This document shows, one piece after another, positions 56,191 to 64,000 of a stretch of DNA of 64,000 nt. The stretch comes from Phycisphaerales bacterium UBA854 (GTDB lineage Bacteria; Planctomycetota; Phycisphaerae; Phycisphaerales; SM1A02), in NCBI GenBank assembly GCA_002295885.1, contig DBGM01000011.1:76316-140315 (forward strand). Reading direction: 5' to 3'. How positions within the stretch are numbered: the first letter of the stretch is position 1; every line of letters begins with the position of its first letter. Under the pieces are notes generated by a model. That model was not told where the DNA came from. It made no database searches and was given only the letters and a program-made list of their open reading frames with translations. The translations under genes were made by a program, and so were the position numbers.

Positions 56191-56247
56191 ACCTGCTCAG
56201 GATACGAAACCTCTTTCACGCCGTCCAAGACGGACCGGATTGCCCAC

Positions 56248-57342
56248 ATGAGATCACATCTGCCGCTGCTGTTCCTGCTGGCCTGCACCCTGCAGACCCA
56301 TGCCCTGGAACCGGGCACGGACGTCGAATCCCCGAAGGCCGACGGAACGCATCTGATCGTGGGTACGAAGTCGTCACCCCCCATCGCCTTCAAGGGCGCG
56401 GACGGCAAATGGACGGGACTCGCCATCGAGATGTGGCGGAAGATCGCCCTGCAACTGGGATTCACCAGCGAGATCAGGGAGTTCAAGGACCTCCCTTCCC
56501 TGCTCGACGCGGTCGAGAGGAAGCAGGTCGACATCGCCGCGACTGCGATCACCATGACCGCGAACCGGGACACCTTCATGGACTTCTCCCACACCTTCGC
56601 TCCGGCGAACCTCGGCATCGCGGTGCTTCCCCGCCACCGACCCGGCTGGTGGGATGCCGTCGCACGGATCTTCTCCTGGGACTTCGCCCAGGCACTGCTG
56701 TCACTCACCGTGCTGCTCCTGATCACCGGATTCGTCCTGTGGATGGTCGAACGGCGACGCAACGCGGCCCAGTTCGGGGGCCCCAGCCACGTGGGCATCG
56801 GCGCGGCCTTCTGGTGGTCCGCGGTCACCATGACCACGGTGGGCTACGGGGACAAGGCACCCATCACCCCCGCCGGGCGCGTGATCGCCCTGTTCTGGAT
56901 GTTCGCATCGGTGATGGTGATCTCCGGATTCACCGGCGCCATCGCTTCGTCGCTCACGGTAGGACAGCTGCAACCGGCCATCACCAGCCCGGCCCAGCTC
57001 CCCTACGTCACCGTCGGCACCCTTGCAAAGTCGACGGCTGCGGAATGGCTCGACCAGCATCTCATCTCCTACACCACCTACGCCACCACGGAGGAAGGCC
57101 TCCAGGCGTTGTCCGACCGGCGCATCGAAGCCTTCGTCAACGACGATCTGGTCATCCGCTACAACGTGAGGAAGTCGTACGCCGACCGCATCGTGGTCCT
57201 CACCGACACCTTCGACCCCGGCTTCTACGCCCTCGGCATGCCGCTCGACAGCGAGCGACTGAAGTCGATCGACATCGCCCTGCTGAAGGTGCTGGACACC
57301 CCGGAATGGGAATCGCTCTGGCGGCAGTACATCGGCCCCTGA
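56248..57342 (+). CDS. GluR0-like ligand-gated potassium channel
   Basis: This 364-aa protein has a signal peptide (MRSHLPLLFLLACTLQTHALE). A periplasmic-binding-protein domain is split in two, with a pore inserted between the halves. Lobe 1 (about residues 35-130) includes GLAIEMWRKIALQLGF. Then come a span (ALLSLTVLLLITGFVLWMVE), a pore loop with the K+ selectivity filter TMTTVGYGDKAP (about 194-205), a second span (ALFWMFASVMVISGFTGAI) and lobe 2. This is the architecture of prokaryotic ionotropic glutamate receptors. The ligand is unknown. It is followed at 3 nt by an SGNH hydrolase. Confidence 0.92.
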   Translation: MRSHLPLLFLLACTLQTHALEPGTDVESPKADGTHLIVGTKSSPPIAFKGADGKWTGLAIEMWRKIALQLGFTSEIREFKDLPSLLDAVERKQVDIAATAITMTANRDTFMDFSHTFAPANLGIAVLPRHRPGWWDAVARIFSWDFAQALLSLTVLLLITGFVLWMVERRRNAAQFGGPSHVGIGAAFWWSAVTMTTVGYGDKAPITPAGRVIALFWMFASVMVISGFTGAIASSLTVGQLQPAITSPAQLPYVTVGTLAKSTAAEWLDQHLISYTTYATTEEGLQALSDRRIEAFVNDDLVIRYNVRKSYADRIVVLTDTFDPGFYALGMPLDSERLKSIDIALLKVLDTPEWESLWRQYIGP

Positions 57343-57345
57343 CCC

Positions 57346-58251
57346 ATGCGATCCCTGCTGCTCATCCCGCTGCTGCTCTGCCTTGCCGAACCGGTCCCGG
57401 ACGTCGCACCGGACCACGACTGCCGACGGATCGCCCTGATCGGAGCGAGCGTGACCTGGGGCGCAGGCAACTTCGTCGAGGTGCCGCTGAAGTCGCACAT
57501 CCACCGGGAACCCGTCGATCTCGCCGACGTGCTCGCATCCACCATGATTCGCGACCACGAAATCACCGTCTCCGGCGGAGATCTGGGCTTCTTCAGAACA
57601 CCACTTTCGAGCGGTGCGTCCCAAGCAGCCGACGCCGCGGCGTCGGAGCCGACACTGGTGCTGGCCCTCGACTTCCTCTTCTGGTACGGATACGGATCGC
57701 ACGGCGTCGACGGAACCCGGCACGATGGTCCGGAATCACGGGTCGAGCTTCTGGAACGGGGCCTGAAGGAACTCGAACGATTCCAGTGCCCGATCCTCGT
57801 GTTCGACTATCCCGACATGTCTCCAGCGGCCGGGATCATCCTCGGTCACTCCCAGATCCCGACCCCGGAAGGGCTGAATGCGCTCAACCGACGGCTGCAC
57901 GACTGGGCGAAGGAACGCGGGAACGTCATCGTTCTTCCCTTGTCGAGTACCGTCGAAGCGATCCGGGCCGACACCGGATTCGCCTTCGACGAACTGTCCT
58001 GGCCGGCGAACACGTCGGACCAGTTCATTCTTCCCGATCAGCTCCACCCCACCACCGAGGGAACGATCGTGCTGATGCAGATGGCGATACGGGCCCTCGA
58101 CGCAAAATCGGATCGGACCGATCCGGCCGACTACCACCGGGATCCGCAGGAGGTGCGGCGCCGCCTCGAAGACCGGATGGTGCGGGAGGCCCGTGAAGCC
58201 GGCATGGCGCTGCGCGAGCAGACCGAACCGGTCACCCCGGACGCGAACTGA
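57346..58251 (+). CDS. Secreted SGNH/GDSL-type hydrolase-like protein
   Basis: This 301-aa protein has a signal peptide (MRSLLLIPLLLCLAEPVP) and an SGNH-like block I IALIGASVTWGAG (about residues 28-40; GAS in place of GDS). The C-terminal DQLHPTTEGTI supplies the Asp-x-x-His pair. It probably is an esterase acting on a surface lipid, glycan or peptide. It starts 3 nt after the GluR0-like channel gene, so the two are likely co-expressed; the link between them is unknown. Confidence 0.78.
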   Translation: MRSLLLIPLLLCLAEPVPDVAPDHDCRRIALIGASVTWGAGNFVEVPLKSHIHREPVDLADVLASTMIRDHEITVSGGDLGFFRTPLSSGASQAADAAASEPTLVLALDFLFWYGYGSHGVDGTRHDGPESRVELLERGLKELERFQCPILVFDYPDMSPAAGIILGHSQIPTPEGLNALNRRLHDWAKERGNVIVLPLSSTVEAIRADTGFAFDELSWPANTSDQFILPDQLHPTTEGTIVLMQMAIRALDAKSDRTDPADYHRDPQEVRRRLEDRMVREAREAGMALREQTEPVTPDAN

Positions 58252-58327
58252 TCGGCCGCCGTACCGCATCGGCGGTCCGCGGTCACCAATCCCGGGAATG
58301 GTCCCCATGACACCGCAGCCACCCGCG

Positions 58328-58333
58328 TATGAT
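58328..58333 (+). promoter_or_regulatory. Putative -10 element of the TVP38-like gene, near-leaderless
   Basis: TATGAT lies 8 nt before the ATG at 58342; ATGACA at 58307-58312 is a possible -35. There is no Shine-Dalgarno. Confidence 0.35.
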
Positions 58334-58341
58334 GCCGCACG

Positions 58342-59109
58342 ATGACCGATTCCCCTCCCGAACCCAAACGTGACTGGAAGTCGATCCTGAGTGCGCTGGG
58401 GCCGGCGGGCCTGCTGGGAATCGCCTGGGCGACCCTGCCCGCCATCCTCGGCATCACCCTGCTCTTCCTGATCGGACCGGCCGCATCCGGATTGGACGCG
58501 CTGGGGCAGTGGGGCATCGTGGTGTACATCGCCGTGTTCATGGCAACCTCCGGACTGGGCATCCTGCCGACCTTCGCCCAGGCGGTATTGGGCGGCTGGG
58601 TCTTCGGCCTTCCGCTGGGTCTGCTGGGAGCACTGGCCGGATTCACGGGAGGCTCGCTGATCGGCTACGGCCTGTCGAGGGTCGTCTCCAGGGACCGCGT
58701 CGAAATGCTCATCACGGACCACCCCCGGGCACTGGTCGTCCGTGACGCCCTGATCGGAAGAGGCTTCTGGTCCACCACCGGAATCCTCATGCTCCTGCGG
58801 ATCCCCCCCAACTCCCCCTTCGCACTGATGAATCTCGTCATGGCCAGTTGTCGGGTGTCGCTGGTCCCCTACTGCATCGCGGTGGTGGTCGGAATGACGC
58901 CGAGAACCGCGTTGTTCGTCGGTACGGCGGCCGCAGCGGCCTCGACCGGCGCGGTGGACATCCAGACCTTCGTGACCGAAGGCAAGGGTGGTTTCGTGAT
59001 GGTCCTGGGCATCGTGCTGGTGATCGTGGTGCTGGCCGTGATCGGTTGGATTTCAGACCGGGCCCTCAAGCGGGTCGGACTGTCCGGGGACGACCATCCG
59101 AACACGTGA
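58342..59109 (+). CDS. TVP38/TMEM64 (VTT) family membrane protein
   Basis: This 255-aa polytopic protein has a central VTT/SNARE-associated domain. The block GILPTFAQAVLGGWVFGLPLG and GSLIGYGLSRVV (about residues 73-117) is followed by ILMLLRIPPNSPFALMNLVM and further spans. DedA/TVP38 proteins help move lipid carriers across the membrane; the specific substrate is unknown. The last ~20 residues are cytosolic and charged. It lies downstream of the SGNH gene but has its own possible promoter. Confidence 0.82.
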   Translation: MTDSPPEPKRDWKSILSALGPAGLLGIAWATLPAILGITLLFLIGPAASGLDALGQWGIVVYIAVFMATSGLGILPTFAQAVLGGWVFGLPLGLLGALAGFTGGSLIGYGLSRVVSRDRVEMLITDHPRALVVRDALIGRGFWSTTGILMLLRIPPNSPFALMNLVMASCRVSLVPYCIAVVVGMTPRTALFVGTAAAAASTGAVDIQTFVTEGKGGFVMVLGIVLVIVVLAVIGWISDRALKRVGLSGDDHPNT

Positions 59110-59165
59110 CACGGCAGCCGGGAGCGCATTGCACGCCACCCGGCCGCGGTGTCCGTCATCCCAGA

Positions 59166-60455
59166 TCAATCACACACACCCCATGCCCCCACGATGAAGA
59201 GCAGCTCATCCACGCCGACCATCATGTCGCCGTCGACGTCGAGATCGTGATCCATGGTGCCCCAGGCCGAGAGCACAGCCAGCAGATCGTCGACGCCCAC
59301 TCGTTCGTCACCGTCCACGTCACCGGGACAATCATCGTGGCCGTCCCCGTGATCCCCGCCGTGGCCACCGCCCGCACCCTCGATGTGCACGTGCATTCCG
59401 TTGAGTTCCGCATCGTCGAAGGTCGGCGGCCAGGGGCCGTTGGCAACGAAACTGAACGTGGCCGATGCCCCGGGGTCGAGATAGCCGTTCCACGCCTCGT
59501 TCCGGATCAGCGAACCGCTTCCGCTCTCCTCAAGCACGGCATTCCAGATGGAGGTGATGTCCGGTCCCTGCTCGTAGGTCAGGTTCCATTCCAGCATCGG
59601 CAGATCGCCCATCGAGTTCGTGACGGTCATGCTTGCCTGATAGCCGCTCTCCCATTCGTTCACCAGCGCGATCGAGACGGAGTCCGGTCCCTGCAACCCA
59701 CCGTCGCAGGCTGCGTCGGCGCACAGGGTGCCGTTCCCGTTGTAGTCGCCCCCCTCGGCGAGGCACACCGACTCGGATACGAGACGACATCCCTCGTCGA
59801 TGCAGCACGCACCGAGCGGTTCGGCATCGTCGGCTCCGAAGACGAGATCGCAGGTCGCGTAGAAGCCTTCGCCTACGGGATCGATGCGCTGCCAGACGAC
59901 GTAGAGGACATGCCGGCCCGTGCGTTCCGGGAGGACGGTCTCGAACCGGTACTCCTGTCCGACCAGAGAGACCGAACCGAGTTCGAGTTCCACCATCTGG
60001 CCCCAGTTGAGCGGTTCGGAGGCAGTCCAGTCGTCGGTGGTGATCCAGGCGCGGAAGACGCTCGGATTGTGCGGAGTCGTCGCGTACCAGATCAGCTCGC
60101 GCGGCCCGGACTGAACGGGAGTGGCCGGCCAGTCGGCCCGGACCTGATCCAGACAGGCGTACTTGTCGTTGTCGGCCGAGGCCAGACGCCCGTCGGGTAT
60201 GAACTGCGAATACGGAACGACGGCCTGGGAATCCGGGTCTCCGGGAAAGAAGTTGACCAGCTCGTTCCAGTCGTAGAAGGCCTGGGTACCGCATGCCTCC
60301 ACGGCGGCCTGCGCAGCATCGGAATCCGGACTGCCGGGGCCTTCCAGATAGATGGAGTAGACCCGGCTCACCGGATCCTTCATCGAACCGTGGGCCCAAA
60401 CCAGTGACGCCGGCACGACGGTCGTCGCCAGAACCAATGGCAACCTGTATCGCAT
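59166..60455 (-). CDS. Lytic polysaccharide monooxygenase (AA10) with CBM2-like and dockerin-like domains
   Basis: This 429-aa secreted copper enzyme is of the chitin/cellulose-active AA10 type. The signal ends at Ala21, exposing His22 (AHGSMKDPVSR) as the N-terminal copper ligand; the second His is in IWYATTPHNPS (about residue 128). After the AA10 core (about 22-215) comes a Cys-rich insert GACCIDEGCRL (about 216-258). A CBM2-like module follows (GYQASMTVTNSMGDLPMLEW). A C-terminal dockerin-like pair of Ca loops (DVDGDERVGVDDLL and DVDGDMMVGVDELL) closes the protein. The ATG at 60455 has AGGAG 6 nt upstream. Confidence 0.92.
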   Translation of the reverse strand: MRYRLPLVLATTVVPASLVWAHGSMKDPVSRVYSIYLEGPGSPDSDAAQAAVEACGTQAFYDWNELVNFFPGDPDSQAVVPYSQFIPDGRLASADNDKYACLDQVRADWPATPVQSGPRELIWYATTPHNPSVFRAWITTDDWTASEPLNWGQMVELELGSVSLVGQEYRFETVLPERTGRHVLYVVWQRIDPVGEGFYATCDLVFGADDAEPLGACCIDEGCRLVSESVCLAEGGDYNGNGTLCADAACDGGLQGPDSVSIALVNEWESGYQASMTVTNSMGDLPMLEWNLTYEQGPDITSIWNAVLEESGSGSLIRNEAWNGYLDPGASATFSFVANGPWPPTFDDAELNGMHVHIEGAGGGHGGDHGDGHDDCPGDVDGDERVGVDDLLAVLSAWGTMDHDLDVDGDMMVGVDELLFIVGAWGVCD

Positions 60456-60723
60456 GATCATCTCCTTTGCTCTGGTGCATCCGTAGCAGGGACATCGTGT
60501 CCAAACACGGGATACGTGGAGGACCTGCCTGGTGCTTCGGTCAATTCGGAAAATGATCCCATTCAACGAATCATGCAATCGTCCGATCGGTCGCGGTGGC
60601 CATTGTCAGAATGATGCAAACGAACCCCACTATGGACGCATACGTTTTCACATTTCCTTCCGAACGAATCGCCGGATATCGCATACTTCATCGCCCCCAT
60701 CCAATTTCGAGGACGAACGAAGC
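60456..60723. promoter_or_regulatory. Divergent regulatory region between LPMO and GH16 genes
   Basis: This 268-nt region has lower GC than its surroundings and must hold both promoters. Tracts such as CATACGTTTTCACATTTCC and CGGATATCGCATAC are candidates for -10 areas or binding sites, but no single operator or promoter can be fixed by eye. Shared control of the two polysaccharide-active genes is plausible. Confidence 0.4.
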
Positions 60724-62871
60724 ATGCCCCACACAACATTGATCGTCGCCGCACTCTGCATGCAGAGCGGCAACCTCGTGGACAACGGTTCTTTCACGGA
60801 CACGCTTCTGCACTGGACGGTCGACGGAGACGCCGTCGTCTCGAACCGCGGCTACGACGGCTCGGCCGGCCTGACGCTCGTACCGGCCCCCGGCGTCACC
60901 GCGCAGGCCGTGCAACGAATCGAAGGACTCCAGCCACAGCAGCGCTACACGGTCATGGCCAAGATGCGCACCTCCAACCGGCTCTGCCCGCCGATCCTGG
61001 CCGTTCGCAACGGAGCCCAGATCGACAAGGCGTGCGGATACACCAGCATCGAGGAGGAGGGCCGATGGGTCGAGGAGCGGTTCGAATTCTTCACCGATGC
61101 TGATTCCACCGCCGTGGATCTGGTGCTGCAGGCCTGGAAGACCGACGAGGATGCCGTCGTCGACATCGACGAGGTGCGGCTGCGACTGGGACGCCAACCC
61201 GCCCCCGCACCCGAACCCTGGCAGGAACCGTTCGCGGGGCCGCCTTCGGTCACCGTCCAACCTCGGCCCGGCGACGAACTGGTGGGCAACGGAGCATTCA
61301 CCGGCGTCACCGCATCCCCCTGGGTACCGGGAATCGGAGCCGAGGTGCTCGACACCGATGCCGGATCGGCGATGCGGCTCACTTCGTCCGAGGACACCTC
61401 CCGGGCCCGGCAGGCGATCGATCTCGCCCTCGCCCCGAACACCTCCTACCGGCTCAGCGCCAGTGCGAAGGTGGATCCCGGTGTGATCGCCTCCATGTAC
61501 CTCGTCGGCTCGGGAGACTTCATTGCCACCACGCCGGTCGATTCCACCGATTGGACGTCGGTGCAGCTCGAGTTCACGACGGGGGACGCATGGGTCTCGA
61601 ACCTGCGACTGACGATCGAGAACTGGAAGAACCAGCCCGGATCCGCCTGGTTCACCGACCTTTCGATGACCGCGTCCGGGGAGGAATGGTCGCCCACCAC
61701 CGATCGAACGCCCCAGCCGACCGCCGGCTTCGTCGAGACGTTCCAGGACGGACGGCTCGATCGCGAACGGTGGCTCATCTCGAGCAAGTCATGGGGTGGG
61801 GACAACGGCGGGGTCAGTCCGCTGAACTGCTCCTTCGTGCACGACACCGACAACGGCATTCCGATCACCGCCCTGCGGCTGCAGGCAAACGGCGATCTCT
61901 ACCAGGGCCCGATCGAGCACGAAGGGCGGCGCACCAGGGTCGGAGCGGCCATCGCCACCCGACAGTACTACGCATCCGGCCGGTACGAGGTCCGGGCCCG
62001 GGTCGCACCCGAACTCGGCGTGGTGACCGCCTTCTGGCCCTTCCACTACATCGACTACTACCCCGGCGAGGACGGCCACTGGCACGAGCCCAATCCGAGG
62101 CGGAACACGGAGATCGACTGGGAGTTCCCCACCGATCTACGTGGCAACGAGGTCGAAGCGGAGGCGGCGGGACTCGATCCGTACGAGATCTCCTTCACCA
62201 ACGCCCGATCCAACAGCTGGGGAGGCCAGTTCGGAGGCGAAGGCGGCGAGCACAAGGGTCGCCGGATACTCCGGAATGCATACGGAGACATCGTGGACAT
62301 CGCCCAGGACAGTCGGGACGGGATCTACCACGACTACGCCATCGAATGGCACAGCGGCAGTGATCTTGGCGACAACGGGGACACCCGCGATGAACCGGGC
62401 TGCGTCCGCTGGTACTTCGACGATGTCCTCATCGACGAGCTGTACGACGTCGAATTCGGCCAGGGAAACGTGCCCTTCCGGGCGGCACGGTTCTGGATCG
62501 GAGCATGGTTCCCCGCCTCGGGGTACCTCGGCGAGACCGGATGGGGGGGCACACCGTCCTTCGACGAAACCGAACTGCTGATCGCATCGGTATCGATCAC
62601 ACCGTTCGACGAGCCGCGCGATGAGTGGGTGCCGGAGACGGTCCCGAATCTGGCGTGGGCGACACCGGATCAATATCCCGAACCCCTGATCGCCCCCCCC
62701 TGTCCCGCGGACCTCGACGGAAGTGGCCGGGTGGATGTGCCCGATCTGCTGGCGGTGCTGGCGTGGTGGAACTCGACCAACCCGAACGCGGACATCGATG
62801 GGGACGGATACGTCGATACGGGGGATCTGCTGAGGGTGATCGGGGACTGGGGCCCCTGCCCCGATCGGTGA
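60724..62871 (+). CDS. GH16-type glycoside hydrolase with two carbohydrate-binding modules and a dockerin-like tail
   Basis: This 715-aa secreted enzyme has two tandem CBM4/9-like beta-sandwiches, NLVDNGSFTDTLLHWTVDG (about residues 17-155) and ELVGNGAFTGVTASPWVPG (about 185-320). A GH16 catalytic domain (about 335-640) follows, with the nucleophile/acid motif NTEIDWEFP near residue 463. The motif has the ExDxE form without a bulge, and the domain also shows YASGRYEVRARVAPELGVVT. A dockerin-like tail (DLDGSGRVDVPDLL and DIDGDGYVDTGDLL) ends the protein. Substrate (beta-glucan or algal polysaccharide) is not decidable by eye. The signal peptide is short and weak. Confidence 0.9.
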   Translation: MPHTTLIVAALCMQSGNLVDNGSFTDTLLHWTVDGDAVVSNRGYDGSAGLTLVPAPGVTAQAVQRIEGLQPQQRYTVMAKMRTSNRLCPPILAVRNGAQIDKACGYTSIEEEGRWVEERFEFFTDADSTAVDLVLQAWKTDEDAVVDIDEVRLRLGRQPAPAPEPWQEPFAGPPSVTVQPRPGDELVGNGAFTGVTASPWVPGIGAEVLDTDAGSAMRLTSSEDTSRARQAIDLALAPNTSYRLSASAKVDPGVIASMYLVGSGDFIATTPVDSTDWTSVQLEFTTGDAWVSNLRLTIENWKNQPGSAWFTDLSMTASGEEWSPTTDRTPQPTAGFVETFQDGRLDRERWLISSKSWGGDNGGVSPLNCSFVHDTDNGIPITALRLQANGDLYQGPIEHEGRRTRVGAAIATRQYYASGRYEVRARVAPELGVVTAFWPFHYIDYYPGEDGHWHEPNPRRNTEIDWEFPTDLRGNEVEAEAAGLDPYEISFTNARSNSWGGQFGGEGGEHKGRRILRNAYGDIVDIAQDSRDGIYHDYAIEWHSGSDLGDNGDTRDEPGCVRWYFDDVLIDELYDVEFGQGNVPFRAARFWIGAWFPASGYLGETGWGGTPSFDETELLIASVSITPFDEPRDEWVPETVPNLAWATPDQYPEPLIAPPCPADLDGSGRVDVPDLLAVLAWWNSTNPNADIDGDGYVDTGDLLRVIGDWGPCPDR

Positions 62872-63264
62872 CCACTTCTTCATCGGAGGCGCCGGACCGT
62901 CGAAACTCACGACACCCGGACCGAAGGTGACGATCAGCAGCAGTCCTCCCATGAGACCGAGGTTCTTCATGAAGTGGATCAGACTCTCTTCATCACCGGT
63001 CGGGGGATGGAAGATGATCGTGGTCGGAATCAAGAAAAGGATCAGCAGCACCGCTCCCCACCGCGCCTTGATGCCCAGGATCACGGCGATGCTTCCAAGT
63101 AGGAGGAACACGATCGCACCGAGCAGCAGCAACTGCGGCACGACGATGCCGTGCGACCGCATCATCTCCGCGGTCGTCTCGAACGTCCGGATGCTCTTGA
63201 TGGCCGACCAGAGGAAAATCGAGGCGAGCAGTATTCGGCCTACCAGTGGTATCAATGCCTGCAT
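62137..63264 (-). CDS. DoxX-like membrane protein with an antisense tail
   Basis: The first ~130 residues (63264 to about 62875) are a DoxX-like four-span protein: MQALIPLVGRILLASIFLWS, LLLLGAIVFLLLGSIAVILG, VLLILFLIPTTIIFHPP and a last span LGLMGGLLLIVTFGPGVV. A normal member would end near VVSFDG. Here the frame has no stop until 62137, giving 375 aa, of which the last ~245 are the antisense of the GH16 3' end and look random (Arg/Val/Pro-rich). The true product may be short if a stop was lost or a frameshift lies near 62870. Confidence 0.65.
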   Translation of the reverse strand: MQALIPLVGRILLASIFLWSAIKSIRTFETTAEMMRSHGIVVPQLLLLGAIVFLLLGSIAVILGIKARWGAVLLILFLIPTTIIFHPPTGDEESLIHFMKNLGLMGGLLLIVTFGPGVVSFDGPAPPMKKWSPIGAGAPVPDHPQQIPRIDVSVPIDVRVRVGRVPPRQHRQQIGHIHPATSVEVRGTGGGDQGFGILIRCRPRQIRDRLRHPLIARLVERCDRYRCDQQFGFVEGRCAPPSGLAEVPRGGEPCSDPEPCRPEGHVSLAEFDVVQLVDEDIVEVPADAARFIAGVPVVAKITAAVPFDGVVVVDPVPTVLGDVHDVSVCIPEYPATLVLAAFASELASPAVGSGVGEGDLVRIESRRLRFDLVAT

Positions 63265-63322
63265 GATTCGGCACTCCCGTACCGATCGCCTATCGGCATG
63301 TCGTGCGACGGGGCTGCAGACA

Positions 63323-63877
63323 TCATTCTCCGGCGAGTACGGATTCCTCGAAGACGGCCTTTCCGTCCTGGTACGCCCCGGGATTGTCGGGGAATCTGGA
63401 CTGGAGATCGGTCTTCAGATCAACGTACTGTCCGAGCAGATTCGCGTCCGATCGAAGCCGGTCGCGAAGGGTCAGGATCCGCTCCCATGATTCTGAATCG
63501 AGCTGAAACAGCTCGAGATTCACCATGCAGCGCCTGTCCACCGAACGCGTAAAGTGCCGTCGGCCCGGAACGCCGTTCTCACCGTGGCACCGGTACCCGA
63601 TCTGCTTCAGAGGCTCGATCAGAGCCCCGGAGTCGCGCAGGTGCTCGATGCCCAGCAGAATGTCGATCATCGGCCGGCTTCTGGCCCCGTCGATGCTGGT
63701 TCCACCGACATGCTCGAGTCGAATCTCGACTTCGCCGCAGGCCTCCGTGATCCGGGCGGCTTCCTCCTCGAACAGGGACGACCACTGGTCGGACCAGTCC
63801 GAAAGCTGCACTTCACCCGGAACGAGTCCGATTCCCTGCCAGTGTTCCATATTCGTCATCACGCGGTACGACTCCAT
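63323..63877 (-). CDS. GrpB family protein (UPF0157, nucleotidyltransferase-like fold)
   Basis: This protein of about 184 aa resembles GrpB/UPF0157. The blocks WSSLFEEEAARITEACGE, IRLEHVGGTSIDGARSRPMI (about residues 51-70) and HFTRSVDRRCMVNLELF are typical. Some relatives are fused to dephospho-CoA kinase; the biochemical role is unclear. The start is ambiguous among ATGs at 63877, 63859 and 63850, none with a strong ribosome site. It lies upstream of doxX on the same strand. Confidence 0.85.
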   Translation of the reverse strand: MESYRVMTNMEHWQGIGLVPGEVQLSDWSDQWSSLFEEEAARITEACGEVEIRLEHVGGTSIDGARSRPMIDILLGIEHLRDSGALIEPLKQIGYRCHGENGVPGRRHFTRSVDRRCMVNLELFQLDSESWERILTLRDRLRSDANLLGQYVDLKTDLQSRFPDNPGAYQDGKAVFEESVLAGE

Positions 63878-63930
63878 GCTCACGACTGGAAAGAGAATAA
63901 AGGTTTCGGGTGCACGATGCCAATGCACAA

Positions 63931-63954
63931 CCGGGCACCCCCGAGGGTGCCCGG
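63931..63954 (-). terminator. Hairpin after the glycine-rich gene
   Basis: CCGGGCACCC/GGGTGCCCGG, a 10-bp stem with a CCGA loop, lies 15 nt past the stop at 63969 on the minus strand. The following T-run is weak. Confidence 0.55.
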
Positions 63955-63968
63955 CCGAAGTTCATTGA

Positions 63969-64000
63969 TCAGGGACGACCACCGCCGCCGCCACCGCCGC
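63969..64000 (-). CDS. C-terminal end of a glycine-rich protein (possibly an RRM RNA-binding protein)
   Basis: Only about 9 codons are visible before the window ends. They encode a Gly-rich tail ending GGGGGGRP-stop. Bacterial RRM-type RNA-binding proteins and some single-stranded DNA-binding proteins end this way. No catalytic or RNP motif is in view. Confidence 0.45.
   Translation of the reverse strand, partial: GGGGGGGRP

Noticed and set aside
59166..62871. PEP-CTERM signals on the LPMO or GH16 proteins
   Set aside because: Both end in paired Ca-loop dockerin-like modules with no C-terminal hydrophobic helix and Arg-rich end.

Overview
This 64 kb window is high-GC bacterial chromosome. 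It looks like a planctomycete of the Phycisphaerae type. The clues are short dockerin-like tails of the form CPxDxDGDxxVxxxDLLxxxxxWG on secreted enzymes, a Cys-rich GACCxDxxC insert, an ECF-like sigma factor of planctomycete flavour, an exosortase fused to EpsI, and a cluster of Tat-type Gfo/Idh/MocA oxidoreductases and sugar isomerases. Genes are densely packed. Many same-strand neighbours overlap by ATGA or GTGA. No rRNA, tRNA, CRISPR array, insertion sequence or prophage was seen; it reads as core chromosome.

Layout. 1-3.7 kb: the start of an aminopeptidase C gene, dnaK, and a tRNA-dihydrouridine synthase. 3.7-18.2 kb (minus strand): a type II secretion/type IV pilus-like operon. It runs pilin, small membrane protein, GspH-like pseudopilin, PilM-, PilN-, PilO- and PilP/GspC-like proteins, secretin and TPR lipoprotein. 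A signalling block follows (histidine kinase, response regulator, GAF/HD-GYP protein, STAS protein), then the GspE-type ATPase with an MshEN-like N-terminus, and GspF. 18.4-22.0 kb (plus): DUF1015, serA and serC for serine synthesis. 22.0-35.6 kb (minus): an exopolysaccharide/exosortase operon with a Wza-like export lipoprotein, exosortase-EpsI fusion, 1711-aa TPR protein, Wzz/BY-kinase-like protein with a degenerate Walker A, WecA-like transferase, low-molecular-weight phosphatase and fructosamine-kinase-like protein. 35.9-41.2 kb: lipA, a PilZ protein, a ClC transporter, a sigma-70 factor and an HdeD-like protein.

41.3-43.6 kb: three Hsp20 genes. Two of these chaperone units, and dnaK far away, are preceded by sequences matching the sigma-54 (-24/-12) promoter consensus; a third site is a near match. 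This suggests a sigma-54-driven chaperone regulon and is the most striking regulatory signal in the window. 43.6-51.3 kb: ApbE and a formylglycine-generating-enzyme-like lipoprotein, then a four-gene Tat-targeted oxidoreductase/isomerase operon and a NupG-like transporter. 51.8-59.1 kb: threonine aldolase, pyrophosphatase, ArfB, an ECF-like sigma factor with an uncharacterised partner, MscS, a GluR0-like ligand-gated potassium channel with an SGNH hydrolase, and a TVP38/TMEM64 protein. 59.1-64 kb: divergent AA10 lytic polysaccharide monooxygenase and GH16 glycoside hydrolase, both with dockerin-like tails, then DoxX, GrpB and the end of a glycine-rich protein.

The organism implied is a surface-associated, polysaccharide-degrading bacterium. 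It carries a secretion/pilus machine that appears controlled by cyclic di-GMP, an exopolysaccharide/exosortase system and secreted carbohydrate-active enzymes. All functional calls come from reading motifs in the translated sequence; no database search was run.
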